From the NCBI GenBank assembly GCA_050117725.1, contig JASFME010000075.1:1-9398 (forward strand): a stretch of DNA of 9,398 nt, in the 5' to 3' direction. The notes under the pieces were generated by a model. That model searched no databases. It worked only from the letters and a program-made list of their open reading frames with translations, and was not told the DNA's origin. Positions 5,922-9,398 of this stretch are shown one piece after another (positions within the stretch are counted from its first letter, which is position 1; each line of letters opens with the position of its first letter). The DNA comes from JASFJH01 sp050117725. Its GTDB lineage: Bacteria; Pseudomonadota; Gammaproteobacteria; AKS1. The position numbers and the translations under genes are program-made.

Positions 5922-7718
5922 TTATTTTTCCACTTTCAGCACGGCCATAAATGCTTCCTGCGGCACTTCTACCGAGCCAAGTTGTTTCATACGCTTTTTG
6001 CCTGCCTTCTGTTTTTCCAGCAGCTTGCGTTTACGGCTTGCATCACCACCATAGCACTTGGCGGTAACATTCTTGCGCAGCGCCTTGACATTGCTGCGCG
6101 CTACGATATGTGAACCAATTGCCGCCTGCAAGGCCACATCGAACATCTGACGTGGTATCAATTCACGCAGGCGCTCAGCCAGGTCACGGCCACGGGTTTG
6201 CGCATAGTCACGATGCACAATCGTCGACAGGGCATCAACACGCTCACCATTGATCAGGATATCAAGTTTGACCATATCGGCATGCTGGAAACGCAGAAAA
6301 CGATAATCCAGTGACGCAAAACCCCGACTGACTGATTTCAGCCGATCAAAGAAATCCACAACCATTTCGCTCATCGGCAGTTCATAACTCAATGCCACCT
6401 GACTACCAAGGTACTGCATGTTTTTCTGTACGCCGCGTTTCTCGACACACAGGCTGATAACATTGCCGATATATTCCTGGGGTACGAGAATATTGGCCTC
6501 GATAATAGGCTCACGAATTTCCTCGATCAGGTTCGGCTCGGGCAACTCGGACGGGTTGTCGATCTTCAGGATCTCACCGCTTTTGCTCAGCACTTCGTAA
6601 ATAACCGTCGGCGCAGTCGTGATCAGTTCCAGGTCATACTCGCGTTCAAGTCGCTCCTGGATGATCTCCATGTGAAGCATACCAAGGAAACCACAGCGGA
6701 AACCGAAACCCAACGCGGTTGAAGTTTCAGGCTCGTAATGCAGGGAGGCGTCATTCAGACTGAGTTTCTGCAGAGCCTCACGACATGCTTCATAGTCATC
6801 CGCGCTGATCGGGAACAGGCCGGCAAACACACGTGGCTGTACCTTCTGGAAACCCGGTAACTGCCCTGTTGCGGGCCGCTCGGCAAGCGTCAGGGTATCA
6901 CCAACCGGTGCACCGGCAATATCCTTGATGCCGGCAATAACATACCCCACATCACCAGCTTCAAGGGCACCAAGTTCGATGCGTTTCGGGGTAAACACGC
7001 CAACCTTGTCAACAAGGAAATCCCTGCCAGTCGACATGACGCGGATCTTCTGTTTTGGCCGCAGGCTACCGTGAACAATCCGCACCAGCGATACCACACC
7101 GAGATAGTTATCAAACCAGGAATCAATAATCAGTGCCTGCAACGGTGCCCCGGCATCACCCTGCGGCGCCGGGATCTTCTGCACAAGTTGTTCCAGCAAA
7201 TCATCTACACCGATGCCGGTCTTGGCACTGACCTCAACTGCATCATGCGCCTCAATACCTATGATTTCCTCGATCTCGTGTTTAACCCGTGCCGGTTCAG
7301 CAGCCGGCAGATCGATCTTGTTCAGTACCGGCACGACTTCCAGACCGAGATCGATCGCAGTATAGCAATTCGCGACACTCTGCGCTTCGACGCCTTGTGA
7401 AGCATCGACCACCAGCAAGGCCCCTTCGCAGGCGGCGAGGGAACGCGATACCTCATAGGAAAAATCCACATGTCCGGGGGTATCAATGAAATTCAACCGG
7501 TAGGTTTTGCCATCAGAGGCCTTGTAATCAAGCGTGACACTCTGCGCCTTGATCGTGATGCCACGCTCGCGCTCGATGTCCATTGAGTCGAGTACCTGCG
7601 CCTGCATCTCGCGTTCGGAGAGTCCGCCACATTTCTGGATGAAACGATCGGCAAGCGTGGATTTACCGTGATCGATGTGGGCGATAATGGAGAAATTGCG
7701 GATGTTCTCCATATTCAT
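5922..7718 (-). CDS. lepA: Elongation factor 4 (LepA), ribosome-associated GTPase
   Basis: A translational GTPase that acts on the ribosome, with reported roles in back-translocation, stress tolerance and 30S biogenesis or initiation. The product is 598 residues (E. coli 599) and is very similar to E. coli along its length. G1 is AHIDHGKS (13-20), switch I ERERGITI (49-56), G3 DTPGH (79-83) and G4 NKID (133-136), followed by SAKTG. The LepA-specific C-terminal domain ends RKRKLLEKQKAGKKRMKQLG and then VEVPQEAFMAVLKVEK. The frame is open to a TTG at 7764-7766, but that extension overlaps the T-tract of a terminator-like hairpin. I choose the ATG at 7716-7718, giving MNMENIRNFS; the ATG at 7710-7712 is also possible. 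The nearest SD-like GAGG is about 12 nt upstream, which is weak. First gene of the long operon. Confidence 0.97.
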   Translation of the reverse strand: MNMENIRNFSIIAHIDHGKSTLADRFIQKCGGLSEREMQAQVLDSMDIERERGITIKAQSVTLDYKASDGKTYRLNFIDTPGHVDFSYEVSRSLAACEGALLVVDASQGVEAQSVANCYTAIDLGLEVVPVLNKIDLPAAEPARVKHEIEEIIGIEAHDAVEVSAKTGIGVDDLLEQLVQKIPAPQGDAGAPLQALIIDSWFDNYLGVVSLVRIVHGSLRPKQKIRVMSTGRDFLVDKVGVFTPKRIELGALEAGDVGYVIAGIKDIAGAPVGDTLTLAERPATGQLPGFQKVQPRVFAGLFPISADDYEACREALQKLSLNDASLHYEPETSTALGFGFRCGFLGMLHMEIIQERLEREYDLELITTAPTVIYEVLSKSGEILKIDNPSELPEPNLIEEIREPIIEANILVPQEYIGNVISLCVEKRGVQKNMQYLGSQVALSYELPMSEMVVDFFDRLKSVSRGFASLDYRFLRFQHADMVKLDILINGERVDALSTIVHRDYAQTRGRDLAERLRELIPRQMFDVALQAAIGSHIVARSNVKALRKNVTAKCYGGDASRKRKLLEKQKAGKKRMKQLGSVEVPQEAFMAVLKVEK

Positions 7719-7764
7719 AGGGATGTCTGACCTCGATATGCCGGTTTGGCCGGGTAGGATTTGC

Positions 7765-7793
7765 AAAAAAACAGGCGCCCGAGGCGCCAGTTT
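7765..7793 (-). terminator. Rho-independent terminator-like hairpin between the glutaredoxin-like gene and lepA
   Basis: Read on the minus strand, GGCGCC (7788-7783), loop TCG and GGCGCC (7779-7774) form a 6-bp GC stem. Beyond a T-T mismatch, the stem extends by AAAC pairing with GTTT. It is followed by seven consecutive T residues (7771-7765). This is a standard intrinsic terminator for the mucD/glutaredoxin transcript, about 50 nt downstream of its last stop. Because a promoter-like TATAAT lies upstream of it, it might instead act as an attenuator in a lepA leader. Only weak termination would be expected on the plus strand. Confidence 0.65.
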
Positions 7794-7831
7794 ACGTAAT
7801 CAAACACGAGTATTCGCCCGTGCGCCTGCGG

Positions 7832-7860
7832 ATTATACCGTATTACGCACCGCGGCTGAA
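7832..7860 (-). promoter_or_regulatory. Possible lepA operon promoter with a perfect -10
   Basis: On the minus strand TATAAT occupies 7837-7832, right after the glutaredoxin-like stop codon. With a 17-bp spacer, TTCAGC (7860-7855) matches the -35 consensus at only 3 of 6 positions. Transcription would start near 7825, giving a leader of about 107 nt that includes the terminator-like hairpin. I saw no better promoter in the 46 nt between the hairpin and the lepA ATG. Confidence 0.4.
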
Positions 7861-8109
7861 ATGCTCCAGCAGGGCCTGTCGATCAAGGTAGTAGTGACAA
7901 ATCTCACTGTCCCCGGCCAGCAACACCGGGATACGTTCTCCATAGCGCTGCTGCCAGTCGGCCCTGGCGTCGATATCGCGAAATTCGAGGCTGAAATCAA
8001 GCTGCTCCCGGCAGTTTTCCAGGGCCTCGCGCATATCATCACACAGATGACAGCCGCTGCGGCCGTACATAACAAGTTGTACAGCTGCAGCCCGGGCTTT
8101 ATTTGTCAT
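7843..8109 (-). CDS. Glutaredoxin-like (DUF836 / Grx2-type) thioredoxin-fold protein
   Basis: An 88-residue small thioredoxin-fold protein, probably a cytoplasmic dithiol oxidoreductase. The N-terminal strand VQLVMYGRSGCHLCDDM holds the CxxC active site, Cys20-His-Leu-Cys23, in the GCHLC form common in the DUF836 glutaredoxin-like family. ERIPVLLAGD (58-67) supplies the cis-proline, Pro61, that faces the active site in this fold. LEFRDIDARADWQQRYGE is the usual linking strand and helix. No signal peptide is visible. The ATG at 8107-8109 overlaps the last 11 nt of the mucD frame, so the two are likely translationally coupled. A possible alternative start is Met14. The natural substrate is unknown; the context suggests co-expression with envelope quality control. 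Confidence 0.87.
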   Translation of the reverse strand: MTNKARAAAVQLVMYGRSGCHLCDDMREALENCREQLDFSLEFRDIDARADWQQRYGERIPVLLAGDSEICHYYLDRQALLEHFSRGA

Positions 8110-9398
8110 CCTTGTCCAGCTTCATCGCCACGAACACCGGCCCACTCCTGCGTTGTATCAGCACGGGTACGGCACGATCATCAGGCAGTTTTTCCACAAG
8201 CTCGGCAAAATGTTTGACGTCCCTGACCTCGATATCATTCATACGCAGGATGACATCACCCTTGCGGATCCCCGCCTTCATGGCTGGTCCCGGGCTGATA
8301 GTCGTAACCATGACGCCATTTTCTGCCACATCATAGGCCTTGCGCTGTGCGGCAGTCAGGTCAGATACGGTTGTGCCGATACGGTTTTCCTTGCTGGTTT
8401 TCGGTTCACCGGCAAGCTGTAATTCTTCCTGCTCGGGTAATTCACCGATCATCACATGCAGGGTAAGTACACGGCCCTTGCGCAAAACGCGCACCGGTAC
8501 CCGCTTATCGACCGGCGTGCGCCCTACCAGCGGTGGCAAATCTTTCGATCGGAGGATCTCTTCGCCATTAAAGCGGATGATAATGTCACCGACCTCAAAT
8601 CCGGCCTTGCTGGCCGGGCTGTCATCAAGCACGCGTGAAACCAGTGCGCCCATCGGTTTGTCCATGTCGAAGGATTCGGCAAGCTCACGTGTCACATCCT
8701 GGATCAGGACCCCCAGCCAGCCACGTGTCACCCGGCCCTTGGTACGCAGTTGGTCAGCCACACTCATGGCGACCTCGACAGGAATGGCAAATGACAGGCC
8801 CATGAAGCCACCGGTACGGCTGTATATCTGCGAATTCACACCAACTACTTCACCATCCAGGTTGAACAGCGGGCCGCCAGAGTTACCCGGGTTAATCGCC
8901 ACATCAGTCTGGATGAATGGCACATAGTTTTCGCGTGGCAAACTACGTCCCTTGGCACTGACAATACCGGCTGTCACCGAATGATCAAAACCGAACGGTG
9001 AACCTATCGCCAGCACCCATTCTCCAACTTTCAGATCCGAAGATTTGCCCAACTCGACGACCGGCAACTGTTCATTGCTGTCAATCTTCAGCAACGCAAT
9101 ATCGCTACGCTCGTCAGTACCGATAATCTTCGCAACAAACTCGCGACGATCGCTCATACGCACGATAATTTCATCGGCCCCCTTGACGACATGGTTGTTC
9201 GTGATCACATAACCGTCAGCAGAATAGATGAAACCGGAGCCCAGCGATTTCGCGTCATATTCGCGCGGTTCGCCGTTACCTTCGCCAAAGAAGTGCTGAA
9301 AAAAATCATGCAGCGGGCTATCTTCGGGCAGGTCAGGAATCTCCAACCCTTCCGGCAAACGTGAACTGCGTTTCACTTTCTGTGTGGTACTGATATTA
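8099..9398 (-). CDS. mucD: DegP/MucD-type periplasmic serine protease, N-terminus beyond window edge
   Basis: An HtrA-family periplasmic protease/chaperone that degrades or refolds misfolded envelope proteins. The visible 433 codons lack the signal peptide. The frame is open through the right edge and reads NISTTQK there, the conserved region after the mature N-terminus. The GTG at 9374-9376 is therefore an internal valine, not a start. In visible numbering the triad is His69 (TNNHVV), Asp99 (RSDIAL) and Ser173 (NPGNSGGP), all intact. Two PDZ domains follow at roughly 225-322 and 339-428. The loop before the protease core (LPEGLEIPDLPEDSPLHDFF) is Pro- and acid-rich. Its place beside lepA matches mucD of the Pseudomonas algU-mucABCD locus; the degP/degQ names would also fit. 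The stop overlaps the glutaredoxin-like start by 11 nt. Confidence 0.95.
   Translation of the reverse strand, partial: NISTTQKVKRSSRLPEGLEIPDLPEDSPLHDFFQHFFGEGNGEPREYDAKSLGSGFIYSADGYVITNNHVVKGADEIIVRMSDRREFVAKIIGTDERSDIALLKIDSNEQLPVVELGKSSDLKVGEWVLAIGSPFGFDHSVTAGIVSAKGRSLPRENYVPFIQTDVAINPGNSGGPLFNLDGEVVGVNSQIYSRTGGFMGLSFAIPVEVAMSVADQLRTKGRVTRGWLGVLIQDVTRELAESFDMDKPMGALVSRVLDDSPASKAGFEVGDIIIRFNGEEILRSKDLPPLVGRTPVDKRVPVRVLRKGRVLTLHVMIGELPEQEELQLAGEPKTSKENRIGTTVSDLTAAQRKAYDVAENGVMVTTISPGPAMKAGIRKGDVILRMNDIEVRDVKHFAELVEKLPDDRAVPVLIQRRSGPVFVAMKLDKDDK

Noticed and set aside
7719..7766. A 16-residue N-terminal extension of LepA from a TTG
   Set aside because: It overlaps the T-tract of the hairpin, and LepA proteins start at the MENIRNFS region.
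9374..9376. GTG as the start of the DegP/MucD protein
   Set aside because: The frame stays open to the window edge and reads NISTTQK just upstream, a conserved internal stretch of MucD. The gene is simply cut by the edge.

Overview
The window is a compact, ordinary gammaproteobacterial chromosome segment. I see no mobile element, CRISPR array, rRNA, tRNA or phage signature. The gene order mucD - glutaredoxin-like - lepA - lepB - DUF4845 - rnc - era - recO - pdxJ - acpS closely follows the mucD-lepA-lepB-(PA0769)-rnc-era-recO-pdxJ order of Pseudomonas. The LepA, RNase III, Era and PdxJ proteins also read like gammaproteobacterial versions. I cannot assign an order or genus from sequence alone. 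The DNA is moderately GC-rich, more so around cysM and acpS, and more AT-rich in lepB/DUF4845.

Layout, left to right. Positions 1-821 (minus): cysM, cut by the left edge near its C-terminus. Positions 822-917: a short divergent intergenic region. Positions 918-1241 (plus): a small stand-alone histidine phosphotransfer (Hpt) protein of BarA/GacS type, the only plus-strand gene. Positions 1257-7718 (minus): a tightly packed run read as lepA, lepB, DUF4845, rnc, era, recO, pdxJ, acpS. Several junctions are overlaps (TGATG or ATGA) or gaps under 25 nt, so this is very probably one operon with translational coupling. Positions 7719-7842: a 124-nt intergenic region with a hairpin plus T-tract (terminator-like, minus strand) and, upstream of it, a perfect TATAAT. 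Positions 7843-9398 (minus): a DUF836/glutaredoxin-like gene overlapped by the end of a DegP/MucD-type periplasmic protease that runs off the right edge.

Functional picture. The right end handles envelope quality control (MucD) and possibly thiol redox. The central operon couples translation and ribosome functions (LepA/EF4, RNase III, Era) with protein export (LepB), DNA repair (RecO), vitamin B6 synthesis (PdxJ) and acyl-carrier-protein activation (AcpS). The left end has cysteine synthesis (CysM) and a phosphorelay module.

The points most worth a second look are the detached BarA/GacS-like Hpt, the pilin-like N-terminus of the DUF4845 protein, the promoter/terminator arrangement ahead of lepA, and a small hairpin that would cover the era ribosome-binding site. 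Several start codons were reassigned: acpS, rnc, lepA, hpt and DUF4845 were shortened, pdxJ uses TTG, and mucD has no start in the window. None of this amounts to a clearly new system.
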